Below, piece by piece: positions 1-13,150 of a stretch of DNA of 64,000 nt. Origin of the DNA: Isoetes taiwanensis (lineage: Eukaryota > Streptophyta > Lycopodiopsida > Isoetales > Isoetaceae); NCBI GenBank assembly GCA_021234155.1, contig JAJEKV010000014.1:14746494-14810493 (forward strand). The letters are read 5' to 3'. The notes under the pieces are model-generated. The model made no database searches, had not been told where the DNA came from, and saw nothing but the letters and a program-made list of their open reading frames with translations. How positions within the stretch are numbered: position 1 is the first letter of the stretch; each line of letters starts with the position of its first letter. Made by a program: the position numbers and the translations under genes.

Positions 1-204
1 TTGATAAGATATTTACATTTCTTTTCAAGGGAAAAACAATTCCAAAATTATGGAAATGATACGAATATCATTAAAAATAATGATATACTCCAATAAAATA
101 TTAAGGGATCAATCCATGTCCATATAAATAACAAGGTGTGGTTCCATGTCAGCAAACCCATACAATACGATTCAAATATTATCGGCATCTGCCTTGTCTC
201 GTCA

Positions 205-575
205 TCTGCTTGTGTTGTGTGACGTTCCACGTATTTATATGGTATACATAAACATATTATGACATGTCACTCGTGTATAAGTAGACCCTTATGGGTCATT
301 AGGGGGTAACTTGAACCTAAAAGGGCTAAGTTAAATAACCTAATTAAGCTAACTAATATATTAATTAGTAAAAGTCAACTAATAGGAGTGCCACCCGCCC
401 AAATCGATTGGGGGGAACTGCTAAGATTGGGAAAGCCCAAATTGGGTCCCTACCCCCAATTACACTTGAGGAGGAAGGAGGAGCTACTTGCCATCGCAAA
501 TGGGACGAGGAATTGAAGCCTTTCGTGACAATAGTTCTAGCCAAGAGACCGGTTAGTCTCTAGATAGTTTGTGCT
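205..575 (+). repeat. LTR-like segment of the same family as 29.2 and 51.2 kb
   Basis: The segment starts near ttccacgtatttatatgg. It shares with 24.88-25.29, 29.17-29.49 and 51.23-51.62 kb an ordered set of motifs: a run of ttaattag-type words, a gcccaaatcgattgggg core, a gaggaaggaggagctact block and ggttagtctctagatag. After that point it diverges from the two long LTRs, so only the 5' part of the LTR is present here. Confidence 0.55.
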
Positions 576-939
576 TCAGACTTTGTTTATGTCTTGATTT
601 ATGTCTTTGTTTTATTTTTATATTAAGGTAGTTATAACAATGATTATAATTGCACCATTTATGCTACATTATGCGCCATTTATTTTTCTATATTGATTAC
701 ATTGTAATGACAATAAGTTCAATGTCTTTGTCCTAAGACTTGGATCTTTTAAAATAAGGATAGTGTGATGGCTAATATTTGCTCTCCATTTTGTGAAAGT
801 TTAGCCAAAAGCAAGAAACCATGATGGAGAAAAACTATTTAGTTTAGCCAAGTGTTAGAAACTTCTATTTCCAATTCGAAGGTAGTTTAACTAAACCTAT
901 TTAGCTACACAAAAAAATTAGGAGTAGTAATTTATTCCA

Positions 940-1270
940 TGTTACTTGGGAGACGATTTCAGTTGCATACAGATCACCAAATTCTCCAATACATTTTTAT
1001 GCAACCCCAATCTTAGACATTGACGATGGATGGAATTTCTGGAGGAGTACGATTTTGAAGCAGTCTATAAGCTAGGCAAGCATAATATTGTTGCTGACAC
1101 TCTTTCGTGCATCCATTGGTCCACAGAATACATTGTGATGCAATTTCCACTCTCATCAATGAGTTTGGTAAGCATATAGAGCAATGGCAAAAGTCATCCA
1201 AAGATGCCGGAATCGGATAAGGAGAGGGAAGCTTTGCGCCATTATAAGAAGGAAGGTAATAAGTGGTATT
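940..1270 (+). pseudogene. Ty3/gypsy RNase H remnant
   Basis: Broken frames read GRRFQLHTDHQ, then a short gap, then WMEFLEEYDFEAVYKLG and HNIVADTLS. These match the end of the Ty3/gypsy RNase H domain, where the DH of the LHTDH motif and the final AD are catalytic-type positions. The piece is about 110 codons with at least two frameshifts. There is no reverse transcriptase before it and no integrase after it. The same fragment, equally broken, lies at 25650-26010. Confidence 0.7.
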
Positions 1271-1464
1271 TAATTAAAGTGGTCAGATCTCGACGTTTGG
1301 GACTCAGACTGAAAATGGGACTCATACTAAAGGAAAAAAATTCTAAATTGAATGCTTGAATAGAATTACACATCACACACAAAGAATTGGGTAACTTGTT
1401 TTCCTCATAAATTTTACAAACCACGAGTTGAGAATGTTTTCAAGCTTCCCAATATTATCTATGC

Positions 1465-4060
1465 TCATACAATGCTATAGCATGGAGGTTGCTCATGGCT
1501 TTGTCCATCTCTTTTTTTTGGATCTTGTGTGTCTTGTCCTTTGAAATGTGACAAGTTGGATATGACCATACCACACTCCACCAATTCCCTCCTTTGAGGA
1601 TCAACATGATTTGCCCTCCACTTCTTCTCAGCCGATTCGATGTATTGCTCCTTCAAAGTTGCCCTTCTTGTCTTCCAATCCCCTTCCAATGGGCTCCCAA
1701 TATTGAATTTGGAATCCAGCAACTCCTCTCCATCGCCCATGGTGGTGGTTACATCGAGAGTGCCATCCCTAACTATATTGGACAATCCTCATCCGTCGGT
1801 GCCTTACTAGCAAAAGTATCCTTCCTTGATGTCCCAAAGGGATCCCACTCGGGGAAGATCAAACCGACTTTGAGGCCTTACTTCCCACAAACCACTTGGA
1901 ACCATTGTTGGGACCCAAGTCAACTTTCTTATATGTGCTTGCTCCATGAGAACCCTCCCATCTCGGACTCGGGTAAGAACCTCGCCTCTCGGCTCCCCCA
2001 CATGGTTTGTTCCGTTTCTAAGCATGTCACGCCTTTCTCCCAAAGAATTGATTAGGGAGTCCATGTGATTTTTCTTGAGTGGAGGTGTGCTTTCCATTTT
2101 GAACATCATCCCATATCGTTATATAATCCTTTTTAATGCCCCTTCACTAGTTGGCTAGAGTCTTTAACAATCTTAAAGGGAGGAAGTGGTTTGGCTGCCC
2201 TCTAGGAATAAGAACTTCACCGAAGCTCCCCGGATTCCACAACTCATTCCTCCTTCAGACAGCATCCACAACTCTCACCTGGTCTCCACTTATATTGCAT
2301 GATCCATATTCGATCCCTAACCCAAAACTTGAACCGGAAGTGGCTTTGTGTATCCCTCGGGTCAATTGATCCTTACCATCTAGCAAGTATCCCTTGACAA
2401 ATGATTTCCAACTGCAACCTCATCTATCAAGAAAGCCATTGGGTTAGGGTCAATCTGACTCTCAAACACATCCATTAGTTCGTGGGAGACTAGTTTACGT
2501 TTTTTCTCTTGAGCTTGGTAGAGAAAGTTCGAAGAATGTATCTATATCATCATGCATTATGCCCAACCATCATGAACCCCATGTTCACAACCTTGAATAC
2601 TCTAATGGCTGTCCAAGTATGACATGTCCCAAACATCCATCTATTCTTGTTTTCTTTTTCAGCGATTTGTCCAATTGAACACATAGCTCCTCCGGTTGTT
2701 TTTCTCAAGGGGAAATCATCCCAAGTCCTCCTTGATTCTTTCGACACCTTGATGTGAGCTCTTTATATCGCCTTTGGTAACAGAGGTTGATCATCCATCA
2801 AAGCACGAAAATGGGGGCTGATGGAGAATACCTCCTCCCTTCTTTCAATTCTTTCTCTAGTGTTCTCAAGCATTTGAAAATAGAACTCACATGGAAATTT
2901 GGATCACCCTCTATAGATCAAGCACAAAATGACCATAGGTTCCGAGTTCCATGCCCATGTGTTAAGACACCCACGCCCGGACTTATCCGAACGGCGTTTT
3001 TGACAAGCTTGGGCAAAGGATCTGCTTTGGCAAGAAAGTCTTGTGTTGGTCCATCTCTATCATGAATTATACACAAAAATTTGTCAGCCGCATTCGAAAA
3101 AATGTTTCTCACCGACAATACAACTGTCTACATGATATTTGGTGATCTACCATTCGCTCCTAATTGCCATTCTTTCTTTCTCTATTGCGGTTGATGCAAG
3201 TGTATCCTTCGGTTTGAATGCAAGTGTTGCACTTTGAGAATGGTATGTGCCGCAGACACACACGCCTGAGAAGTGAGTTCTCCATAACTTGTTGTAATGT
3301 GATTGAGAAAGAGGCCGATCTCCGAAGAGTTTTTCTAGGATGGTGTTGACCCTCGAAGGCACTCTTTCCGGATGTAATGTTGTGGCAACACCCTTTGGAC
3401 CACTCGCTTCTCATGCTCGCGTTCACCTCCGACTTGTGAGGCATAGATTGAGACATGTATCTTTACAAAGCTCAAGACCGCAATGGCCTTCAAAGTGTTT
3501 GCTCTAGGTTTCAAAGTGGAGTGCATTGCCATGTTGAAACAACCTTGCCCTTTCGCACCTCGGTCCCCATTCAAAATGAAGACTTGCTCCACGCCAAGAA
3601 TCCATCTCAATGCGCCCTCATACATACCTTGGGGCCCTCAATTGTTAAAGTAACCTTCATGTGTTGTTTTCATCATAGTCGAATTTCTATACAAGGTGTA
3701 GATTGAAATTAATCCTATCTTCCTAAGCCGCCCAATGTAATAAACCTTCTCCCGCGAGGTCATCCATTGCTTGTACTAGGCGTGCAATCTAGTGCAGTAA
3801 CGCTCTTATCCCCTAATTGCCTCTGGAGTTTTTCGGTTGGGGCCATACTTTCCATCCTTTCTAAATATTTGTCACTTCTAGCCCTTTGAGCACCCTTGGC
3901 GGCCTTTTTATGAAAAATGTAGCACCTCTTCCTTTTGTGATCAAAGGATGCTCATCCACCAAATCTTCCACATTGTTACACGGGGTGGGCCTTGGTTGGG
4001 CCTTCGAGGGTTCTCACCATTCTTGTGTAATATATCTAATTGGCCATCTTAGCTGAGGTT
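1465..4060 (-). pseudogene. Antisense ORF block downstream of the gypsy RNase H, copy 1
   Basis: The minus strand holds a relay of open stretches, for example 3335-3625, 3160-3456, 2550-2747, 1807-2109 and 1465-1785. Their order and peptide content repeat in the second copy at 26192-28902. Residues such as LKEQY, ESAEKKWRAN and GPTQDFLAKA are recognisable across copies despite indels. No family was recognised. It may be the remains of an accessory ORF carried antisense between pol and the 3' LTR, as some plant gypsy elements have, or a captured host gene. The plus strand is also locally open (1594-2055), so the strand assignment is an inference. Confidence 0.35.
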
Positions 4061-4554
4061 TGGGACTCCAACAACCCGAGCACACAATCGCAGGTCACTA
4101 GAGACTCCCTGGGACATGATTGTATCAACTTGGATAAGAAGAGCAATGAATAACAAAATAACAATGGAATGTCTGAAAAAATAGCGATTAGGGTTTCCGC
4201 CATATTGCGTCGTTTATAAATGCAGCCTGCGTCGTTCAACGGCGTCAATGCGGCGATGGCTTGACGACACCCGGAGCATGCCGTCAGCCGCGTGGCATCG
4301 ATGCGCCTCATATACTCCCGCGTCGATTACTCAGCTAAAGGCGTCGTTGAGCGGCGTCTAGCGGTAATGGCTTGACACCTAGGCATGCCGTCGGTAGAGA
4401 GGCGTCGAGATGCCCCCTCGGATGCCGCGTCGGATGATCAGGAAAAATGCGTTCAAGCGGCGTTTAAGGTTCATAACTTGTCGTTAAGCGGCGACACGTG
4501 TTTTATTGTGTCAACATGCATGTCGTGGCGTAGTGCTGGTACCAAATCTGAGGA

Positions 4555-4585
4555 ACCCTAACCCTAACCTAACCTAACCCTAACT
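4555..4585. repeat. Short interstitial telomere-like repeat
   Basis: Five imperfect CCCTAA/CCTAA units in a row lie inside the CpG-rich tract. The plant telomere unit is normally CCCTAAA, so this is a degenerate or unrelated short array. Confidence 0.5.
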
Positions 4586-5816
4586 ACCACATCCACGTTA
4601 TAAGTGGATCCATCGATGTTCTTTGTTATTCTTATCTTTGAGTGTTCTTGCCTATCGCTATATTAGTGCGTTTAAAGACCACCTTGGCGATGATATGTTC
4701 TTCTAGCGGTAATCCTCCTCCTCCTCCAAAGGAAGACACCTCCAATAACCCCCACCTTCTCCCGAGAACCCTCCCCTCACCATGCGTGGAAAAAGATGAG
4801 TGAAAATGAGCTTCGATTGCACTAACATCACGGCGTTCCCTACTTGAGAACGGTAGAAATCAGTTCCGCAGGAGCCAAACAAAGCGGCGTTAATGTTGAT
4901 GGTTGCATCAAAGCATCGCGTCCTCGGGATGGACATAAGTAATGTATAAGCTTTTTACCAGATAAAACAATGAGTTTTTATTTATTTGTATTTATTTGTA
5001 TTGTATGTTGTTTTACATTGTGTTAAACAAGCACAAGTTTACATTATGTCATTTGCGGTGCCGGAAGCGGATGTGATCCGGTTAAGCCCAGGCAAACTGA
5101 GACCTTACCTTTGAAACAAACTAATGCGTTCTCTGTGAGCGCGTCGATGAGCAGCGTCGTGTAGCCTTGACACCATGCACCGGCTGGCCCGTAGCGACAA
5201 ATCCGGCTCTATCGTCGTGGATTCATGGCGACAAAGCGGTGATAATGTCGGACAGCCGTGCCGACAATCTGATAGGTATGCCCGGGCATGGTAAACCGCG
5301 TCAACTGCCGGGGCGTCGTTTATCGGCCGTCTGATAAACGTCAATGTTTCATAATGCGATGCGAGCTTATCCCGCAACCTGCCGTGCCAGCGGGCATGGT
5401 GGGCAGGTGATACTGCGCTATTCGATAAACGGCGATAAATCGGCGATGCCTACACAGCGTGCGACGGCAAAAGGAGCCGTGCCGGCGTCGCGACAAATCG
5501 ACCACGAAGAGTCGTCGATGAACGGCGTCGGCGGGCCGTTCAACGGCGTTAAGATTTGTTCAACGGCGTTGGCGATGCGTTGTTGACGGCACCGGCGTGT
5601 CGTTGTTCAAATCTGGGCGTCGTTGACGTCGGTATTCCTTGTAGTGTCATTATTCTTCATTGCTCCTTTGTTTGTCTTTTTCCTTTCCCTTTTGCTCCAT
5701 TTTCGGAGTTTCCTATTCCACGCTTCCATTTACTCTGGTTGTTTTAGTTTGCCCTTTTACTACTTCAAAATGAAATGAAATGGCACAAAGTGACATTTGT
5801 CGCTCCCGCCTTTATG

Positions 5817-5888
5817 GAGCATAAACGTCATTTTATTGTCATTTATGTTTATTTATTATCAAATGACACAAAAGTGACATTTATGCTC
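5817..5888. repeat. 28-bp imperfect inverted repeat
   Basis: The left arm starts gagcataaacgtcat (5817-5844). The right arm ends gtgacatttatgctc (5861-5888) and is its reverse complement with about four mismatches. The loop is 16 AT-rich bases. The hairpin lies 67 bp inside the CACTA-like terminus, so it may be subterminal structure of that element. Confidence 0.55.
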
Positions 5889-5955
5889 TCCCGTCGCAAA
5901 GCCCGAACGCCGTCGCACTTTTATTCCATTTCTACCTATTTTTGTAGTAGTGAAT

Positions 5956-8900
5956 TGCTCTCACCAAGCCATCCTCGGTGCTCTTGAACTAATAGCGCCC
6001 TTTTGACTTCGTTTGTCCGTGCTCTCTTGTCTTTGTTGTCTCATTATCCTTTTATCTTTATGATCTCCTTATTTGCATTGATGTCTTGTATTCTCGCCAT
6101 CACCTTTCTGGATTTTATCACATTCTCACGGTTAGTTGCTCTTGCATAAAAGTTTGCTTGAATCTATTATGCATGGATGATATAGGTTAGGAATTTTTGG
6201 CCTTGCTTTCAAAGGATTTTTGTAATGCGTTCAGGTGTTGTTCTATGTAGTTTGTTGGTACATTGATTCTACAATTTTGTTTTACGTATTGCTTTTTGGT
6301 GGTGGCGTAGTTGGTTTTATTTTGCTTTCGGTTTTATGCCTTTTGCTATGCATTCAGTTGTCGGGGTTTCTTGTGCTCCTTCCCTCTACTTGCATTGGCA
6401 TCGCCTCGTCTCCCATAGTCTCGATACGTAGAGGAGTTTAGGTAAGTTCCTCTTTATTATCCGGATGTTGTTGTACGAGGCCCTTTCCTAAGTACATGGT
6501 TCTCTTCTTGAAGAACCACTAAAAAGAAAGTGTTTTGGCCTTCATGGTGGATCCAGCTCTTTTCGTAGCGTATTATTACTTTCTCATGCGAGGCTCTTGT
6601 TTAGCTGTCATCTATATATATACGGTGCTTGCTTCTTTCCTTCATGGCGTTTCCTCCGAGCTGAATTCTTTGTTGTCAGGAGTTTTTCCCCATCCCTCCT
6701 TTGATATATGGGTTGGCTTTCATTTATACGCTTGATAATCTATATGCGCGAGAAACAAAATCCCAGATATGCATTGACTAAATTCTTGCCTTTACAATTC
6801 TTGAATTAGGCCCGGAATATAGGATAGGAAGCTTTTTCTAATTTTTCATAAGCGTAGAATTGCGCTTCGTAAGGTCCAACAGATCAGTGACATTTAGCTG
6901 ATGTGTTAGAACAAACGGATATGCTAGAATTATAAAAAAATTATATATGAGGGGTTAAGGGCAAGCCTCGGTTAAATAATATGTGAGAATATTTTCAACA
7001 CAAAACATGTCTTGGGAGTAGAAGAGGCATAGATATAAGTTTATAGGCATCCCAAGATTCTAGAATGGGGTCGTGATGAAGCGATAAAAAACCTCCGAGA
7101 TAAAGACATTGGTCATTCCACCTATAAAGGGCCAATTTTTTAGCCCTTTTTTCTTATGTATATTCTTGTGTATATTCTCTCTTGAGGATATTTTGCGGCG
7201 GACCTGGTGTATCTCTATGTCTACAGATATCTCTATATGTGTTTTCTCTCTATCTACGGTATGATGCTTGGCTTTACGACAATTCTTGATGACTTCTCGA
7301 TCCTGTTTTGTATATTCTTGTTATTCTCTCTTATTAATGTTTTTCTCTTGCTCTCTTTTCAGTAGGATTTTCTCAGTTTTTTCCATTGGCCGTGCTTTTA
7401 CTCTTCTCTTCAAGCGTAGCACTTGTCATACAGGTGGAAGCTCTAAAGGGTTCTTCTATTGGATGTGCCTATTTTCTCTTCACGGGTGGCTTTGTGGCTT
7501 CAGGAGGCCTTTACGAGGGAAGACCAGATTAGACCTAGTGTATCTATATTTTTCTCTCATCAGAGTAGCAATGTCCGCGTCGAGGGATTCTTTATAATTT
7601 CTCCTGATACGCTTTATTTTATCTGAGTCAGTTCTTGTCTTGAAGCTTTACCTTTTCGAGCATATTATGTATGGATCAAATGGTAACATGCATTCAAAAA
7701 GTATCAAACCTTAACTTGAAAAGCAATACATCAAAGAATCAAGATTTTGTGCACCTTTAATGCAGGGAATTTAATCCAGCAGCATTGGAGCATAACCACC
7801 TCATAATTTTTCAGCGCCTATAAGTTGCATCTCATGTACATTTGTTTCATAAATCCCTCAAAGATAGAAAAAGGAACTACCAGCCAGGTTTTGTGTTGCA
7901 AAAGAAAATATCAAGCGTGGAAACTTAAAAAAAGTAGGCAAAAATAAATGGAGAGACATGCGAGGAGTTCATAAACCCATTAAAATGCAACAAGCGGGGT
8001 TAGGCTATTAAGATCTCGGCAATTAGTGGGGATTTCCAAAATGAAAAGCCCGCTTGAAGCCCGAACAATAAGACTTAAATCCAGAATTAAGTTCTTGAAG
8101 CAACTTTACCTCCACCAATATTAATCGAAGCCTATATTTAACCCAGGATCTTTTGAAGAACCTCCATGGAAATCTGAAGAATCAATGCCATCCTTCCATC
8201 CCGGAAGTCAAAACTCTTAGGAAGGTTTGATCTAAACTCAAATTAACAAAAATTTAACATCACTTACATTAGTTTTGCTTATTATAGAGGCAATCAATAA
8301 ATTCACCAATCAATATCTTCAAAAAGGCTAAAGTCCATTAATATCCGAAATCTTCTTAAACTACAAAGTAATGCGAATATATGCAAAAGCAAAGAAACCT
8401 TGGCTTCAAAAAATGAAAAGGGAGAAGCTTATATTATCTTGAGCATATGAGTACATAGCATATCGATAAAGACCTGCAACTACTTGTGAAATGGCAATTA
8501 AACTGGTCGATGATCATTGCACTTTGAGCCACACCGGATGGAAAGACCGAAAGAGATCAAAGGAAAAATTTACCTGAAGTCTCCGCTTTAAAACTCAAAC
8601 CTTCTTTGCCATTAAGCCTCAACAAAATGCCATGTTGTTTCGAATCCCGCCATGCTTTCTTAATAGGACTCTCGCTTGAACTTGTTGGGAAAAGGCACAC
8701 AAAGGAACACCAACTTTCGGATGCTAGGTGGTGTGTTATTTATCAAAACAAACATTCTTCAAAGAAAAGAAGACCGCACCATAAACCTTTATGCATAGAA
8801 GTTTAGCTTTGAACTAAGCACAAACCCCGCTTCAAGTTTAGAAACAAAACCCTCGGCTTCAACGAATGTGTCTTCATTAGTTTTGAGATTTGCTCTAGTT

Positions 8901-11900
8901 TAAACCGAAAAATAAAAAAAAATCATGAGCGGCGAGGATCCTCCCGCGGTAGCAGCCAAACTAGCGCGGAATCATTAAGAAAACCTTCGAACAAAGGAAA
9001 GGGGAAGATCTTTGGAAAACCAAAACTTAGCATGAGAAATGCTTTCGTGTCCAAGACTCATGCTTTACCAGAAAAAGACGAACTTGAACCTGAAAAACAT
9101 GTTAAGTAAGTAGATTCTCCCATGTTTCTATATGGAAAATGACCCTAGCTATGGAGTTCAAAGTCGTTTTTCCTTTTGCCATGGAAAGCCCTATATAATT
9201 ACAAAAAACTATAAGCAACACTATCCTATTTGGAAATGGTGGCATGTGCAAGAAGTGCAAGATACCATGATGTGTTGTATTGCTTAATGATGACAATTGC
9301 AGCGGCATTAACAACATCCTCGAGGGATTGCGAAACAATAACAATTGTAATCAGCGGTCCATGACAGGGACAACAATGGTTGCATTAAGCGGCTCCATGA
9401 GGGTTTTTAGAGGCGATCATGGTCGCATTTGTACGAGCTGATGTAGCCCAAGCACTTGTTTTGGTAATGAATGATGTAGTTGCTTTATACTTTAGCGTCT
9501 CCGCGGTATGGTGGATGGACCCGAAAATTCGAGGGCTACGCCATGCACCCGGTCATCCGGAACCACCGGTTGTGATATCTCCCCATATCGCCGAAGCTCT
9601 TATCCACTTGTTGTAGAGGTGCAAGATTCATAGTCAACATACAAAATTACCTATCAAGAATGAAATTTATTGATACTAAAGAATTATACCCCATGGCGAG
9701 GTCATTATCATGCACACATAAATCCACCTTAGCACCCGGGGTCCCAAGCTTATTTGCTTGCTTCATTGTCGGGGAAAAACGTAGCTATTGCATCAAACCG
9801 ATGCGGGGTCCCGATCTGAGGATTGAGGCAATTGAATGGGAAATGACGCAAGCGCGGCGGCGGGAACTATGTGCATTGCGATTCACGGAGTTATTGAGAT
9901 GAAAGCCATGCTCTTAAGGTTGCCACCTTTTTGAATAGTCGGAATCATTTTTGACGCCAGCATTCCATTCCCGCGCTTCCACAACTTCTGAGCACCATCT
10001 ATGTGACTTGGCATTATATACATGCGGGTTCTAGATAAGCGTGCGCAATTCACGAGCCCCGGTAGTCATTATCTCTGCAATGCAATGCAGTATCATCATT
10101 CTTTGCAAAGGGTTTTCCTTAGAAAACCTTTCGGCCGAAGTTTTAATCTAGTAGTAATGATTGTACTAGCCCGGTATATGGAGTCCCATGACCTGTTGGT
10201 CTCAGAGTGGGCGTTAAAAACTATTATATTCTATTCTATTTATATTTTAATATGCATGTCCAAACATTTTATACAAAGGCGGTCCCCAAAAACGTTACCC
10301 AAAAATGACACTTACAAACAGCACTCCTAAATTATATGCAAAGTATACATACCAATTGCACATAGAGTTCACGATGGAATTCTGTGAAATCACGGGGGTA
10401 CGATGTGAAGTCACCATGGCGTAATGGCGTGCATAGGGTCGAAGAAATTATCCCCTTATCACGGGATTTTCCTACAAAAATATCCCTTATATTTCATATG
10501 CCCTACCATATTTCCTTACAAACATATCTGAATTAAAAGCAAAATAATCCAGATCATACTTATACGGTGCAGTGCGATGCAGGTTTTAGCCCAAAAAACC
10601 CCACCATGCACATGTTTTATGCGGTTTTACATTATGCACCCGGTGTGAAATAATAAAGCTCACAATAAATAGGTTTCCCATTCATCCCAACCGGTTTCTT
10701 AGTACATTGGGATAGCGTACACACCGCCATTGTAGAGTTAGTAGGGGAAAGGACCCACTTCAGCCATGCGATTGGTAGAGGCGGTCCATTTGGGTGTGTT
10801 GTGTCCCATGAGCTCCTAGTGCATGCGCTTTGGTGAAATTTAAATACCGTAATAATACTGTCCCATCAAGAAACAAGAAGAATATATAATAATATCACCG
10901 CCCGGACTCCTAGTTTAAGAGATGTTGGATGATGTACCTCTGCCGCATTCACCTAGTGATAACACCAACAAGGGGCTTAAAACTGACATAAAGTGCATAA
11001 ATGCTCCTATAAAATTCCATGAGAAAAAGCGAAGCTTGGCATCCTTATCTGCACATCGCCCACACTCCAACACAAAATAAAAGGGAAGAATGGAGGGGCT
11101 GGTCATGTAAACCCGTGTGTCACATGTGCCAGCAAAAGATCCTCAACGACACATGAAAACGGTAATTAAAGAGGAAGGTGGGATCAATGAATAACAAACT
11201 CACGATAAGAAGGAGAACTTCCATTTTCGGAAACTTAGATACCAAAAGGAATTTGTCAGTCCAAGGTAGATACGCTGAGAACAGCATGCGAAACACCAAC
11301 ATGGATAAAATCCATGCGAGAAAGAAACCCCTTCCCTACATAGGATCAATGAATAATGAAAAGTTAACGTAGACAAGAAGCCAATGTAAAATATTGAAAT
11401 AAGTAGCTAAAGGTCTCAAAGAACTAATGGCCCCAAAATGCATGCCATCAATGCTGCGCATGCATGCTTCGTCCATCACTGTAACAAACGGCCCCTCAAG
11501 TTTTAATCTTTGAGATAAGATATCGACCGGTGGTTTTAGTGATATTACCCACCGATAACATATTAAAAGCATAAACACCTAGTTTGTTATGTCAAATGGC
11601 CATTAACTTACATAGCTTGTCATAGAAAAGTGCCATAAAACCATCACAAAGGCCGGCGCCAAACCCATAGGGCCCAAGTTGTTAAGTTGAATGTTGGAAA
11701 TAAGTAGCTAAAGGTCTCAAAGAACTAATGACCCCAAAATGCATTACATACATGCTGCGTCCATCACCATAATGTTGATCAGATCCACTAATCACTAAGG
11801 TTTAAGGGCTATTGCGGATGCTTCTCGCGAGATAAGCTACAGTATAAGCATGATGTAGCTGTGGCCTATAGTCTAGGCAATTCCACCAGTTCACACTAAA

Positions 11901-13150
11901 GCACAAGCATCAAACCTATCGCGGCTACGTTTGCAAAAATATAGAGGTTGTCACAATATATTTATCACAATATATTATAACCTCACTAGGATGCTGGCAT
12001 CATAGGACTGTGCTGGCCCCTGGTATCCTTGTAAGGGGCGTGCTCTTCTGAAGGGGATTGCAAGAACATGCCATGCCGTCGTATGTTCTAAGCTACGATG
12101 TAAATACACCTTCCTTCCTTTTAAGCAATTCTAATGCTTATCGCATGAAACACGCACGCATCCATTTCGCAAAGGGAAAGCAATGAAAAGGAAGTCCACA
12201 GGTTTGTGCAAGAGACGCAAGGAACTCATAGTCAACATTCACGGCCCCAATTTATTTTCTGTGTCTGCCAACGCACTTGGGGAAGTCGAGGGTACGCAAA
12301 TAGAGTGATCAGAATCAGAACACCAACAGATGGCTGGCTTCGGCCCCATCAACCTAAATTAACAGCAGCCCAGATGCAATGAGTTTATCTTCATGTTTTT
12401 TGTTTATCCCAAATAATCAGCTGTAATTTGGTCGTCGGAGAAAGGGCAAATTGAGTAGATAGGATTTTGTAGTCTCGAGAGGTATTATATTGGGCTTCAG
12501 CGCTGGGATCATCTCATCAATCCAACATTCAGGTTCTTACAAAGATGTGTGATTCTGAAGGCAGTTTACAGTTCTTGGATCAATTTTTATAAGGTTACGC
12601 ATGAGGCACGGAGTCTTGCCCAGCCAGGCATACGGATAACTTAAAGGTTTGGCTTTGTGCAAAGTGTTGGCAGTTTAGTATTTGGGAATGCTGACCGTAG
12701 GACTGAAGATGATAGGTATGCCTTGTTTTTCGTATATGACATTTGTACATTGACCACAGCAAATCGCATGAGTATATGAATAGAATGGCATGAATTGGGC
12801 TGCCCAGATGTCACAGATTCCATATGATTTTCAAATCAAGAATATGCAAATTCACCAACACTAGTCAATATTGTTTGTGCCTTGGTTTTGCAATCATAAG
12901 CAGAAATAAAGGGAGTTAACAGAGTACATCTGAGCCTGTCAAAGTTAAGCTAATCAAAACTTGCGATGGGATTATGTCTCATATATCTTTCATCTCCTTC
13001 AGCATTATTTGTATTTGAATTGCTCTCCTTACCACAGGTCACCAGACACGCGTCGTAGGCGAGAAAACGTAGCGGGTTCTGGTAGTCGCATGCGTTGGTT
13101 GTGAATGCTCAAAGTACATGGAGAAGCGCTTGGATTGTTTCCATCCACAG
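5956..13150. other. Region without recognisable genes
   Basis: Only scattered ORFs are present, the longest 109 codons (7268-7597, +). They have no recognisable domain, no codon-level conservation within the window and no convincing splice structure. The first third is T-rich on the plus strand and the middle is A-rich. Many stretches look like old diverged repeats, but no terminal repeats could be paired. Confidence 0.5.
11393..11770. repeat. Local direct repeat of about 80 bp
   Basis: The string gaaataagtagctaaaggtc and the following 60 bases occur at 11393 and again at 11696 with a few substitutions and one short gap. A second small repeat (gggatcaatgaataa-type) occurs at 11178 and 11342. 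They indicate local duplication in otherwise featureless DNA. Confidence 0.6.

Larger units (their letters stand above)
1..4138 (+). mobile_element. Gypsy-derived repeat block, copy 1
   Basis: This block aligns in the same orientation, with many short indels, to 24630-28876. It consists of an LTR-like part (about 205-575), a spacer, a Ty3/gypsy RNase H remnant (940-1270) and a long tract open mainly on the minus strand. Similarity stops abruptly near 4138, just after a shared ataagaag, and a CpG-rich tract follows. The left end lies outside the window. Internal coding capacity is almost entirely lost, so this is a deletion derivative or relic. Confidence 0.7.
4142..5955. repeat. CpG-rich CGGCGT-repeat tract ending in a CACTA-like terminus
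   Basis: Base composition changes sharply at about 4190. CGGCGT, GGCGTCG and TTCAACGGCG words recur dozens of times in both orientations, densest at 4200-4500 and 5100-5640. At the right edge the strand reads tttttgtagtagtg, whose reverse complement is CACTACTACAAAAA, similar to plant CACTA transposon ends. No matching left terminus was found, so the element is truncated or the resemblance is chance. Short ORFs here (5105-5377, 5344-5586) look like products of the repeats. Confidence 0.4.

Noticed and set aside
4142-5990. The CpG tract as a clean insertion into gypsy block copy 1
   Set aside because: Sequence after 5955 shows only a weak, 25-bp resemblance to the expected continuation (28877 onward), and the left terminus is not CACTA-like.
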